Assembly: GCF_000373785.1 (NCBI RefSeq)
Contig: NZ_KB892377.1
Coordinates: forward strand, 248,001-312,000
DNA length: 64,000 nucleotides
Direction of reading: 5' to 3'
Source of the DNA: Erysipelothrix tonsillarum DSM 14972
Lineage (GTDB): Bacteria; Bacillota_I; Bacilli_A; Erysipelotrichales; Erysipelotrichaceae
Below the pieces are notes generated by a model. That model did no database searches. It worked only from the letters and a program-made list of their open reading frames with translations, and was not told the origin of the DNA. Of the stretch, positions 10,501-18,780 are shown in pieces. The first letter of the stretch is position 1. Each line of letters starts with the position of its first letter. The position numbers and the translations under genes were made by a program.

Positions 10501-13500
10501 AAGACAGCACCGGTTTATGGTAAAAAAGTATGGCACGGTGGACCAAGTCCTAGACCTGAGATTGAAATTAAACTCCAAGAACGTTTCGAAGGGGAATCCG
10601 ACTATCGTGACAGTACTGTACCGACAAAACGTCTAAAAGATGGACAAGATACAGTGCGTTTTGATTCGATGCCTACCTTTACTATGGATGGCCGTCGCAT
10701 CGAATATAAAATCGATGAAGTTGCCATACCTACATCGTATCATCAAGATACAAAGTCTAAACCCTTGGAATTGATTAACACGTATGATGTGGGCAAGACA
10801 TCCGTTACTGCACGAAAAATTTGGGTAGGTGGTCGAAAAGAAGCCGTGACCCTACGTCTCTATCAAGAAGTTGATGGTGTCGAAACACCAGTTCCTGATG
10901 GTGAACGGATTCTTAGTGAAACTGCTGAACAAGTAACAACATACGATAATTTACCGGAACGTACTCAAGATGGTAAAACCATTCAATATTTTGTACGTGA
11001 AGCGGGTGTACCTGAAAATTATGTGGTATCGTACAGCCCTGATCGTTTAACGGTTACCAACACCTTCCAAGAAGGGGTAACTCACTTAAACGTTAAAAAA
11101 ATCTGGCAAGGGGGTCCTGGACCTTCTGTACCACTGGAATTAGAACTAATTCGTAATGGTGATCCAACAGGTGTGATTCAAAAAATTATGCCGGGTGATA
11201 ATGAGACTGTCTTCACCAACCTACCAAAATATGATCAGGATAATATGGAATATCAGTATAGTGTCCAAGAAATTAATGAGATAGATCACTACACTCTTGA
11301 CAACGTTGCTGCAGATGGTCAAGGGAATCTAACGATAACCAATGTGTATGATTATGGCGAACGAACTGTTACGGCAAAGAAAGTCTGGACAAACGGAGTC
11401 AGTCCGCGTCCGGATATTCAGTTTGAACTCAGACGTTCGACTGATCCTCAGGATAAAGTGGGTGAGTCGACAGGTCTTGTGAATACGCTTCGTGATGGTG
11501 AAACGACGACGGTATTCGAAGGTCTTGATGAACGTGATGATGAGGGTAAGACATACATTTATTTTGTGAAGGAGTTAACCGTTGTACCGGATACGGTAAC
11601 ACAATACAGCCCGGATCATTTAACGGTTTATAACCACTATGTTTCACCCAAAACAACCGTACATGTTTCAAAAATATGGGTTGATGGTCCAGATACTCAT
11701 CCAGATGTGACCTTCCAATTGATGCGTCGTGTTAAAGGCGTTGAACCGAAATTTGAAGATGTATTTGGTGCACGTTTAACCTTACCTTCAGGTCAAGATA
11801 GACTTGATTTTGTGGGCGTACCGCTGAATGACCCACAAGGTAGACCTTATGAGTATTCTGTGACGGAAATTAATGTACCGCTTAATTATGAAGTATATAC
11901 TGCACTGATTGATTCAGACAATGTGATTAAGGTATCTAATGTTTTTAGTACGCCACTTAAAACAATTCAAGCATCAAAAGTGTGGGAAGGGGGCAAAGAG
12001 GCACGCGGAGATGTTGTATTTGAATTGTACCGCAGTGTTGGGAATGAAGAACCTGTTGCTGTTATTGGAACGCAACAAACATTAACCCCAACAATGCATT
12101 CGGTGCAATTTCCGCAGCAGCCGGTTTACGATTCAAAAGGTCGTGTTTATGATTACCGTGTAAAAGAAATTAGTGGACCTGATCACTTCACTGCCTCGTA
12201 CAGTGATGATGGCTTGACGGTAACCAATACGTATGATTATGGAAACATCGATGTAGATGTTGAGAAGATTTGGGTTGATGGACCTGAAACACATCCTACG
12301 ATTGTGATTGATCTTTACGCAAATGGTGTCAAAACAGACCATTCTGTGACTTTACAAAACGGTAACACGACTGCAACGTTCAAAAATCTTCCTGAACGTG
12401 ATGACGCAGGACAACCCATTCTTTATACAGCACAAGAACGTGATGTACCACAACATTATCGAGCTTCCAATAATGGATTAACCATTACCAATACATTTGA
12501 TCCTGGTGTCCAAACCATAACGGCCACGAAAGTGTGGCAAGGTGGACCTGCAGATCGTCCGGATATTACATTTGAACTCTATGCGGATGATCAACCAACC
12601 GGAATAACTAAGGTTCTAACTTCAGGTGAAAAAACGACTACATTTGAAAATATGCCAATCTATACTCAAACCGGTGAGGTCATTACGTATCGGGTAGAAG
12701 AAGTATCACTTCCTAAACACTACCAAGCCACATACAGTGATGATGGCCTAACTGTAACCAATACCTATGATGTTGGTGTTCGTGATGTCATTGCCCATAA
12801 AGTTTGGGTCGGTGGAGCCGCAACACAGCGTCCAACTGTGGTATTTGACCTTTATGCAGATGGCATCAAAACCAGTCATGCAGTCGAACTCAAAGACGGA
12901 ACCACTACGGCGCGCTTTAATCAATTGCCGGTTCGCAATCAAGATGGTTCGGTGATTAAGTATACCGTTCAAGAGCGAACCCAACATGAAGCCTATGACG
13001 TCAGCTACAGTGAAGATGGACTTACGGTGACCAACACCTTTAATCCCGGCACGCAAACCATAACTGCTCATAAAATTTGGGTGGGTGGACCAACCGATAA
13101 ACCGGATGTTGTATTTGAACTTTATGCCAACAATCAACCAGCAGGGATTAAAAAAATCTTGAAGTCTGGCGTGAAGTCTGTGAGCTTTAAAGGGCAACCT
13201 GTGTTTGATGATTTTGGTAAACGGATTAAATATCATATTGTTGAGCATGAGGTTCCTGATTATAAGATTACCTATAGTGCAGATGGCCTTACCGCTATTA
13301 ACACCTATACCAAAATTGATGATGGAGTCGGCTCGGTAAACAATCGACCAACGAAACCCAATACACCACCAATGCATGGTATAAACGTACTTGGTATGAG
13401 TAAAGATCGTTTGGCTGCATTACCCAATACGGGAATGAGTGCAAATTATACCCAATCAATCTTGGCTCTGGGCTTAATTGCTCTCGGTACTGTTTTAAGA

Positions 13501-13518
13501 CGTAAGAAACGAAAATAA
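7540..13518 (+). CDS. rspA: Giant LPxTG adhesin with collagen-binding-like head and 16 Cna-B repeats (RspA-like)
   Basis: This cell-wall surface protein (about 1992 aa) probably mediates adhesion to host matrix. I place the start at ATG 7540, directly after GGGAGG, rather than at upstream in-frame codons, because it opens a clean signal peptide (MNKKIFAFFMAVVMFVSTG). Residues about 35-320 resemble the paired collagen-binding head domains of Cna-type adhesins. A SpaA-like prealbumin domain follows (about 335-425), then sixteen Cna-B repeats of about 90 residues, each opening with a K-W-GG-type motif (KKWVGG, KVWHGG, KIWVDG) and closing with a TNTF/TNTY strand. The protein ends with LPNTG, a membrane helix and RRKKRK, a canonical sortase signal. 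The symbol is an inference from resemblance to Erysipelothrix RspA. Confidence 0.85.
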   Translation: MNKKIFAFFMAVVMFVSTGIQLDADTARVANQNSLITDFNFSNTSINHGYETSVTVQFAESGNQKLSSGDVMDLRLPMEQKVDSNGSPYSVGLKGISQTIKLTMPGVENPLAHVYVTEGNVHVVFTDEVDQLNNIVGSFTFRVEGFNNNTQNIKEMIYTNLDTNLAEKSVEVIGEFQGSGSYEMFTKLGGMSRDEEEVVRWVLLMNGEREPFMSDMTVRDTIGQGHEYIPGSLEFIITDHLGNRFTVDEQRFRNEYGGVWINGQSLIVSTHPGKLHYSSIEVMYKTKITDLKLEQLDNTAVASFSDNEGVPQRIEKELSVENHYSSGSIIGNKPKPGVLRIVKVVDGTETPVPGVTFVVKNDRGTVIERVTTDETGIINLSLKDGHYSIQEVDAPDWLSVDSTPVEIDVDHNAAEGTLAVFENSIKKTNIKVFKKWVGGPSPHPVVAFNLMQTVEGVTSEAGRILTLERGQTSVVFEDLPIVNEKGLPITYSIEEAGIATEEYKVDVTPINDKYEIFVTNTFIKDTELTDFQVFKTWKGGPTPRPAVSVQLYANGDPVYGSVLEIPSGQNSVTFKDLPAYKEGKAIDYSIREVQVPTNYKETIIKSNHIENEYLLKDVTMTKKWVGGNPNRPQTEYVLVADGVDTDLEVTLNQTTTHTFKNVPKYNDAGKEIIYTVREKNVPAGYDVSYSDDGLTVTNTFRIEKTEITAHKIWVDTLKPGEHPTVRFQLFQSIDGVESIVNGVYQDISEGSVTFKDLPKTTQDGKEIRYFVKEANIPMQYEVSYSTDGLTVTNTFKPDMTAINVEKIWNHGPKDHPEIEIQLYANGVPIENGKRTLKNGQTQMVYRNLPKQNPDGEIVYSVKELTQLDDYTTRYEGTGTNLKIINDYQVPTKSIIARKEWEGGPRPHPTVSLMLTKRIEGSKEILPVDLEPIEIKDGQTEADFGNLPIKTLDGKTITYFANEVEVPEGYLGLNSFGDPLTVINRFDVKTAPVYGKKVWHGGPSPRPEIEIKLQERFEGESDYRDSTVPTKRLKDGQDTVRFDSMPTFTMDGRRIEYKIDEVAIPTSYHQDTKSKPLELINTYDVGKTSVTARKIWVGGRKEAVTLRLYQEVDGVETPVPDGERILSETAEQVTTYDNLPERTQDGKTIQYFVREAGVPENYVVSYSPDRLTVTNTFQEGVTHLNVKKIWQGGPGPSVPLELELIRNGDPTGVIQKIMPGDNETVFTNLPKYDQDNMEYQYSVQEINEIDHYTLDNVAADGQGNLTITNVYDYGERTVTAKKVWTNGVSPRPDIQFELRRSTDPQDKVGESTGLVNTLRDGETTTVFEGLDERDDEGKTYIYFVKELTVVPDTVTQYSPDHLTVYNHYVSPKTTVHVSKIWVDGPDTHPDVTFQLMRRVKGVEPKFEDVFGARLTLPSGQDRLDFVGVPLNDPQGRPYEYSVTEINVPLNYEVYTALIDSDNVIKVSNVFSTPLKTIQASKVWEGGKEARGDVVFELYRSVGNEEPVAVIGTQQTLTPTMHSVQFPQQPVYDSKGRVYDYRVKEISGPDHFTASYSDDGLTVTNTYDYGNIDVDVEKIWVDGPETHPTIVIDLYANGVKTDHSVTLQNGNTTATFKNLPERDDAGQPILYTAQERDVPQHYRASNNGLTITNTFDPGVQTITATKVWQGGPADRPDITFELYADDQPTGITKVLTSGEKTTTFENMPIYTQTGEVITYRVEEVSLPKHYQATYSDDGLTVTNTYDVGVRDVIAHKVWVGGAATQRPTVVFDLYADGIKTSHAVELKDGTTTARFNQLPVRNQDGSVIKYTVQERTQHEAYDVSYSEDGLTVTNTFNPGTQTITAHKIWVGGPTDKPDVVFELYANNQPAGIKKILKSGVKSVSFKGQPVFDDFGKRIKYHIVEHEVPDYKITYSADGLTAINTYTKIDDGVGSVNNRPTKPNTPPMHGINVLGMSKDRLAALPNTGMSANYTQSILALGLIALGTVLRRKKRK
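8818..13310 (+). repeat. Sixteen tandem Cna-B coding repeats
   Basis: The stalk of the adhesin is encoded by sixteen units of about 270-300 bp. Each unit begins near a K-(K/I/V/T)-W motif and ends near TV(T/I)NTF. The units are diverged but share stretches such as YSDDGLTVTNTYD in several of the last copies, so they can expand or contract by recombination. Confidence 0.85.
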
Positions 13519-13529
13519 AAGATATATAT

Positions 13530-13563
13530 ACCTACACACGATATTGAGTGTGTAGGTTTTTTT
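13530..13563 (+). terminator. Intrinsic terminator of the large adhesin
   Basis: ACCTACACAC (13530-13539) pairs perfectly with GTGTGTAGGT (13548-13557) over an 8-nt loop, then a T run. Confidence 0.92.
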
Positions 13564-13753
13564 GTGCATAAAAGCGTCAAGTTTTAAGTGAACAAAGCGT
13601 AAAGTTTGTTCATTTCGTACATTTTGTAAGTGGTGGTTAAAACTTTGTGTATAAATTGTGCAAGAATGTGTAAGTTTTGTGACAAATCACATATACTACT
13701 TATACAAACAAATTGTGAGTGATACTCAAATGTTCACAAGTGAAGGAGTAACT

Positions 13754-16126
13754 ATGAAAAATACGAAACAAAAAACAATTCTAATGTCATTGATTGCCTT
13801 AGTATTAATCGTTTCTGGTATTACTACAAAAGTAAATGCTGCATCCAATCCTACGGATTATACAAACGAAGCGATTTTCACAAAATTTGAGATTAATCCT
13901 ACAGGAACGATTAGTGATCCAAGCAAGCCAATTGAGTTTAGCCTTGCTTTCCATGATATGAATCAAGGCCAAAAAGTAAAATTTAAGCCTGGCGATTTTT
14001 TTAATCTAACTTTACCAAGCAACGATGAAATTAAACTTCGTTCCCTTCGGGCAATGGGTGAAACGTTACCCGTTCATGCACTTGATAAACAAGGAAACCA
14101 AATCACACTTGGAAAACTAACCTTTAATGGGGATCGCATTCATTTTGAATTTATGGATGATGTACTCCAATTAGACAATGTTTCCGGAACGATTAACCTT
14201 AAATCAATTTATGAAAATGCTTATCGAGGTGAAGAAGATAAAATTGCAGAGTTGCCCACCAATCTTGGTTTAGGGGCATTGGATAAACAAATGATTACCA
14301 TTTCCCAACCAGGAACTCCAGTTGGTGTTGAAACGAATCCTATCTTCTACTGGAAAACCGGTACATTCTCACAAGAAGTGCATGGCGATATGCACTGGTG
14401 GTTGAATGTTAACAGTGGTAAGGAGGTTGTGAATTCGGACGTTAAATTAGTAGACACAATTGGTGCAGGTCATAAGTTGGTTGATGGAACACTTTGGATC
14501 GACGTTGAAGCAAATGGAGAAACAAAGCGTATTGATCAGGATCAATTTAACAAAGAATATGGAACAATTACAATTGCAGGTCAAGTTCTAACTGTTTCCA
14601 TTTCTAAGGAGAAAGCAAGTAATACAAATTTCACAGTAATCTATGATACGCGTGTTTTTGATAAAAAAATGGAAAATTACACTAACACCTCTACCATTGA
14701 ATACACTGACAAAGATGGTAAATTCATAAATGATACGCCGAAACATTACACAGACTCCGCTGTTGTGAATATGTTTGATGATGCAACAATTGGAGGGGAA
14801 CTAAAAGATAAGGGTGTGTTCCGCGTGCAAAAATTTATTAAAGATACGGACGAAGTGCTTGAAGGTGTTACGTTCGAAATTACAGATCAAAATGGTAAAA
14901 AGGTTGAAGGTACGACCAATGAAGATGGCATCATCGATTTTAATCTCGTTCCTGGAAACTATACGTTAAAAGAAATTAAGACGGTGGATGGCTTTGAATT
15001 AGATACCCGTGAATATCCTTTTGAAATGACTGAAACGTCTCAATCAAAAACAATCTATAACGACTACCAACGGATTGATGTTAAAGCGACTAAAAAATGG
15101 ATAGGCGGACCAACACCTCGTCCTAACGTAGAATTTGAGCTGTATCGTACGGCGAAAGGTATTACAGAACGTGTTTCTATCCCATCACAAGTATTGGTTG
15201 ATGGTCAAACAACTGTTGATTTTGGAAAACAATTAAAATACGACAAAGAAGGTAATGAATATCAGTATTCAGTAAAAGAAATCACAAATTTAGATGGATA
15301 TCTAAAACACGAAGAGGGACTTGAAGTAACCAATACCTATAACCTACGTGATGTAGCTGTAACCAAAGTATGGGTTGGTGGACCTACGGTTCACCCAACC
15401 ATTCAAATTCAACTCTATGCAAATGATGTAGCACTTGAAAATGAAGTGATTACTTTAGCATCGGGAGCGGAAGTAGCGACCTTTAAAAATTTACCCATTT
15501 ATGACACACAAGGGAATGCGATTGTCTATTCAGCCAAAGAAATTAATATTCCGCAAGGCTATGAAATGGAACAAACGGATGCCTTGACGATCACGAATCG
15601 TTTTACGGTTGAAAAGATTGATGTTGTCGCTCATAAAATTTGGGATGGTGGTCCAGCGGATAAACCGACGATTACATTTGGTTTAGTACGCGACGGCATT
15701 GAAATGGGAATTACAGTTGATTTAGTTAAGGGTGAGAAAACCGCAGTGTTTGAAGACTTACCTAAAACAGATCCAAATGGTAAGGACTATATTTATACCG
15801 TTGTTGAAACAAAGGTACCGCATGGCTATGTTGCCGTTTACAGTGAAGATGGTTTAACCGTTACAAACTACTTCGATGAACCGGTGATTGTCAAACCCCA
15901 TGATCCCAAAGACCCGGTTAAGCCCGTTGAACCGACAAAGCCAATTGAACCAACAAAGCCAGTCGAACCTCAAAAAAACGAAAAACCCGAGATATTGGGT
16001 GTGCGTAAGGAAAAATTACCACAAACAGGAGTGAGTGCTAATAATGTCTTATTATATGGTAGTTTGCTGATTATTTCAGGGATTAGTATGTTTGTTTACA
16101 AACATCATCGTGAAGAAAAAGAATAA
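13754..16126 (+). CDS. rspB: LPxTG collagen-adhesin-like surface protein with three Cna-B repeats (RspB-like)
   Basis: This is a shorter paralogue of the preceding adhesin (790 aa from ATG 13754, chosen for its GAAGGAG ribosome-binding site and the signal peptide it opens, ending near VNAASN). The head region (about 35-350) matches the layout of the first adhesin, including the IGAGHKLVDGTL segment that parallels IGQGHEYIPGSL. A SpaA-like domain (about 355-440) and three Cna-B repeats (KKWIGG, KVWVGG, KIWDGG) follow. A proline/lysine-rich wall-spanning segment (PKDPVKPVEPTKP...) leads to LPQTG, a membrane helix and a charged tail. The two genes probably arose by duplication followed by change in repeat number. 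The symbol is inferred by resemblance. Confidence 0.85.
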   Translation: MKNTKQKTILMSLIALVLIVSGITTKVNAASNPTDYTNEAIFTKFEINPTGTISDPSKPIEFSLAFHDMNQGQKVKFKPGDFFNLTLPSNDEIKLRSLRAMGETLPVHALDKQGNQITLGKLTFNGDRIHFEFMDDVLQLDNVSGTINLKSIYENAYRGEEDKIAELPTNLGLGALDKQMITISQPGTPVGVETNPIFYWKTGTFSQEVHGDMHWWLNVNSGKEVVNSDVKLVDTIGAGHKLVDGTLWIDVEANGETKRIDQDQFNKEYGTITIAGQVLTVSISKEKASNTNFTVIYDTRVFDKKMENYTNTSTIEYTDKDGKFINDTPKHYTDSAVVNMFDDATIGGELKDKGVFRVQKFIKDTDEVLEGVTFEITDQNGKKVEGTTNEDGIIDFNLVPGNYTLKEIKTVDGFELDTREYPFEMTETSQSKTIYNDYQRIDVKATKKWIGGPTPRPNVEFELYRTAKGITERVSIPSQVLVDGQTTVDFGKQLKYDKEGNEYQYSVKEITNLDGYLKHEEGLEVTNTYNLRDVAVTKVWVGGPTVHPTIQIQLYANDVALENEVITLASGAEVATFKNLPIYDTQGNAIVYSAKEINIPQGYEMEQTDALTITNRFTVEKIDVVAHKIWDGGPADKPTITFGLVRDGIEMGITVDLVKGEKTAVFEDLPKTDPNGKDYIYTVVETKVPHGYVAVYSEDGLTVTNYFDEPVIVKPHDPKDPVKPVEPTKPIEPTKPVEPQKNEKPEILGVRKEKLPQTGVSANNVLLYGSLLIISGISMFVYKHHREEKE

Positions 16127-16130
16127 AAGA

Positions 16131-16200
16131 GTACCTCTAAAGTTAATCTTAAATCATCGTAGTGTCATGATGATTCAGGAAATACTTTGGAGGTATTTTA
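16131..16200 (+). terminator. Probable terminator of the second adhesin
   Basis: GTACCTCTAAAGT (16131-16143) pairs with ACTTTGGAGGTAT (16184-16196) with wobbles, and an inner ATCATC/GATGAT stem lies between. The T run is short. Confidence 0.55.
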
Positions 16201-16501
16201 TTATGGTGTAATACACTTATCTAGAAATGCATATAATACTAACCACCTGAAGCCGTTAAATCGTTTATGTTTTATTTAATGTGCTTTCGTTTTTTGAATC
16301 ATTGATCTCGTTCTCTGCATTTTTTTACAGTTAGATAATTACATTTTCTATTGGATGGGCTAGTGTCATCTAAACTGTAAATTGTACTTTAAATGAGATT
16401 ATGGGTCGATAATTATCCAAAGAAGTCAATATATGCGTGGGAACGCAAGTAATTGATTTTTGAATAAATCCTGTAAACCCGATTAGTATCAGCTTGAAAA
16501 T
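16201..16501. other. Intergenic region between convergent adhesin and proS units
   Basis: No convincing gene is seen. There is a TATAAT at about 16233-16238 and an imperfect inverted repeat (TTTACAGTTAGAT near 16326 with ATCTAAACTGTAAA near 16368), so a small transcript is possible but not supported further. The region is AT-rich spacer between two terminators. Confidence 0.4.
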
Positions 16502-16529
16502 AAAAAAATCTGGATTAATCCAGATTTTT
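16502..16529 (-). terminator. Intrinsic terminator of proS
   Basis: A perfect inverted repeat with arms AAATCTGGATT and AATCCAGATTT, T-rich when read on the minus strand, lies just after the proS stop. Confidence 0.85.
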
Positions 16530-16532
16530 CAT

Positions 16533-18218
16533 TTACATATAAGATTTGATGACATTAAGAATGTCTTCACGTTTAAGTTTTTGTTCTGTTCCGGTTTTGC
16601 GTTCTTTGAGTTCGACTTCACCTTGTTCAACATCACGACCAACTGTAATTCGTAAGGGTACCCCAATAAGGTCCATATCATTGAACTTAATACCAGGGCG
16701 TTGTTTACGATCGTCAAGAATGACTTCGATACCAGCTTGGGTTAGCTCACGGTATAGATCATCGGCGAATGCCATGTGTTCTTCATTCTTATTATTAATC
16801 ACAACAATACCTACTTGGAATGGTGCAAGGTTCATTGGCCATACAATTCCATTTTCATCGTTATTTTGTTCAACGACAGCGGCTAAGGTACGTCCTAAAC
16901 CTATTCCATATGAGCCCATGTAAACATCTTGCAGCTTGTTATTTTGGTCAAGATATTCAAGACCCATAGCTTTTGAATATTTCGTACCGAGTTTGAAGGT
17001 GTTTCCAACTTCAATCCCTTTTGAGAACGTTAGAACACCTTTCCCATCAGGGTTAGGGTCACCTTCTTTAACGTTTGAAACATCTACAATGTGTGTTGCT
17101 TTAAAATCAGAATGATTTACATTGATCAAGTGATGGTCATTTTCATTAGCACCGACTGTAAAGTTACGTAGGCCTTCAATCATCTTATCAACTACAACAT
17201 CGATTTTAAGACCAACAGGTCCTGCAAACCCAACAGAGGCACCTGTGTGTTCTTGAACATGTTCAAAGTCAGCAAGTTCAACTTCAGTTGCTTTATAGAG
17301 TTTAGCGAGTTTTGTTTCGTTTACATCACGATCGCCTAGAACACAGACTGCAACATATTGATCATCAAGTCGATAAATAAGTGTCTTAACAAATTTTTGA
17401 ACGGGTTGATCTAAATAGGTTGCTACTTCTTCTATCGTGCGGGCATTGGGTGTATAGACTTTTTCAAGACTGAGGCAAGGTTCGTCAGAAACGATACGAG
17501 ATACGTTTTCAGCGACTTCAAGGTTACTTGAATAACCAGTATCTTCGCCAAGAACGAGGATGTCTTCACCAATGTCTGTAACAGCTTGGAATTCCTCTGA
17601 GAGAAGTCCACCCATGATTCCAGTATCAGCTCGAACAATACGGTAATCAAGACCAACGCGGTCAAAGATTCGTTTGTAAGCTTCAAACATAGCATTGTAG
17701 GACTTATCAGCGGATTCAAGATCAGCGTCAAATGTATAGGAATCCTTCATCACAAACTCGCGAACACGAATTAGACCAAAACGAGGACGTGCTTCATCTC
17801 TAAATTTAGTTTGAAATTGATAAAGGCTAAAGGGCATATCTTTATACGAACGAATCTTCATTTGTGCGGCTTGCGCAAAAAGTTCTTCGTGCGTCGGACC
17901 AAGAACAAATGGTTTTTGGAAACGATCTTTAAGTTGGAACATACTTGTTCCGATAATATCACGACGACCAGAAGCGATATACACATCTTCCGGAATCAAT
18001 GTTGGCATCGTCATTTCTTGTGCATCAATTGCATTCATCTCTTCGCGGATGATATTTTCAATTTTGTTCTTTACTTTTAAACCGAGTGGCATATACATAT
18101 ATACCCCGGAAGAACTCTTTTTAATGTACCCAGCTCGAACGAGTAGGTTACCACTGGTTGAATCTTCGTCACGAACATCTTCCCTAATGGTATAAAAGAA
18201 ACTTTTACTTAATTTCAT
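16533..18218 (-). CDS. proS: Prolyl-tRNA synthetase
   Basis: ProRS charges tRNA-Pro. The 561-aa protein has the bacterial-type layout: a class II catalytic core with the ATP-binding segment GPTHEE, an inserted editing domain (about residues 220-390), and a C-terminal anticodon-binding domain with GIEVILDDRKQRPGIKFND. I place the start at ATG 18218 because a GAGGTGAA ribosome-binding site sits six bases before it. The longer in-frame start at 18254 lacks one and adds residues foreign to the family. The gene is divergent from the 6S-like RNA. I looked for a T-box leader upstream and found no room for one. Confidence 0.95.
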   Translation of the reverse strand: MKLSKSFFYTIREDVRDEDSTSGNLLVRAGYIKKSSSGVYMYMPLGLKVKNKIENIIREEMNAIDAQEMTMPTLIPEDVYIASGRRDIIGTSMFQLKDRFQKPFVLGPTHEELFAQAAQMKIRSYKDMPFSLYQFQTKFRDEARPRFGLIRVREFVMKDSYTFDADLESADKSYNAMFEAYKRIFDRVGLDYRIVRADTGIMGGLLSEEFQAVTDIGEDILVLGEDTGYSSNLEVAENVSRIVSDEPCLSLEKVYTPNARTIEEVATYLDQPVQKFVKTLIYRLDDQYVAVCVLGDRDVNETKLAKLYKATEVELADFEHVQEHTGASVGFAGPVGLKIDVVVDKMIEGLRNFTVGANENDHHLINVNHSDFKATHIVDVSNVKEGDPNPDGKGVLTFSKGIEVGNTFKLGTKYSKAMGLEYLDQNNKLQDVYMGSYGIGLGRTLAAVVEQNNDENGIVWPMNLAPFQVGIVVINNKNEEHMAFADDLYRELTQAGIEVILDDRKQRPGIKFNDMDLIGVPLRITVGRDVEQGEVELKERKTGTEQKLKREDILNVIKSYM

Positions 18219-18270
18219 ACATTCACCTCGTAATTTTCTCATATAGTATATCACGAAACCATGAATTGTG

Positions 18271-18279
18271 TGTTATAAT
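18271..18279 (+). promoter_or_regulatory. Extended -10 promoter of the 6S-like RNA
   Basis: TGTTATAAT carries the extended -10 TG plus a consensus TATAAT at 18274-18279. It predicts a start at about 18286, exactly where the closing stem of the RNA begins. Confidence 0.7.
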
Positions 18280-18285
18280 AGTGGT

Positions 18286-18437
18286 GCCCAAAGGGAAATA
18301 TATTTCCGACACTTTGATATAAGGGAATCCGGATGTTTATGCGTGGTGTGAAAGCTAATTTATTAGAATCCTAAGCACATGACAGGATACCCACCTGTTA
18401 ACACAGGGAATAATATCAACCCTTTGGGTTTTTATTT
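18286..18437 (+). ncRNA. ssrS: Probable 6S RNA
   Basis: 6S RNA binds the housekeeping RNA polymerase holoenzyme by mimicking an open promoter. About 150 nt lie between an extended -10 promoter and a T run. The ends pair (GCCCAAAGGG near 18286 with CCCTTTGGG at 18420-18428), so the closing stem doubles as terminator. The 3' half has the order typical of 6S RNA: a CCCACCTGT/ACAGGG hairpin (about 18390-18408) after the presumed central bubble. There is no coding frame. The identity is inferred from size, closing stem and the CCACC hairpin. A covariance-model search would settle it. Confidence 0.6.
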
Positions 18438-18518
18438 TGAAGTATTTAATCGGTCCTTGTGTTTATCAAGGAAACGTTATAAAATATATATAGACAGAAG
18501 ATATAGGATGGTGAGAGT

Positions 18519-18740
18519 ATGCTAACACTAAGTATTACAGGCGTATCCATTGGTTACTTTATTTTTGGAGCCGCTGTGGGTGCCTTGATTTCTTTCTTTG
18601 TAACAAAGAAAATGTTTGAAAAACAATTAAAAGAAAATCCACCAATCAACGAAAAAATGATTCGTGCGATGTATATGCAAATGGGACGTAAACCGTCTGA
18701 GGCACAAATTCGTCAAATCATGAAGTCGATGGGACAATAA
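18519..18740 (+). CDS. yneF: YneF family small membrane protein (UPF0154)
   Basis: A 73-aa protein with one N-terminal membrane helix (about residues 8-30, rich in Gly and aromatic residues) followed by a basic cytoplasmic stretch ending in the family motif MYMQMGRKPSEAQIRQIM. It matches the length and C-terminal signature of YneF/UPF0154 proteins found across Firmicutes. Their function is unknown. It starts at ATG 18519 behind GGTGAGAG and is followed by its own terminator. Confidence 0.88.
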   Translation: MLTLSITGVSIGYFIFGAAVGALISFFVTKKMFEKQLKENPPINEKMIRAMYMQMGRKPSEAQIRQIMKSMGQ

Positions 18741-18763
18741 AAACACAGGCGACTGTGTTTTTT
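18740..18763 (+). terminator. Intrinsic terminator of yneF
   Basis: AAACACAG (18741-18748) pairs with CTGTGTTT over a GCGA loop, followed by T. Confidence 0.85.
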
Positions 18764-18780
18764 ATTAATATGTGTTATCA

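Noticed and set aside
8818-13310. CRISPR-like array from regularly spaced repeats
   Set aside because: The repeats are about 270-300 bp coding units of Cna-B domains in one open frame, not short repeats with spacers. No cas genes are present.
12748-13377. Minus-strand open frames of up to 209 codons opposite the adhesin genes
   Set aside because: They mirror the codon pattern of the repeat-rich plus-strand gene, lack ribosome-binding sites and have no recognisable protein features.
16201-16501. T-box leader or riboswitch near proS
   Set aside because: The region is downstream of proS, not upstream, and no T-box motif is present on either strand near the proS or trpS starts.
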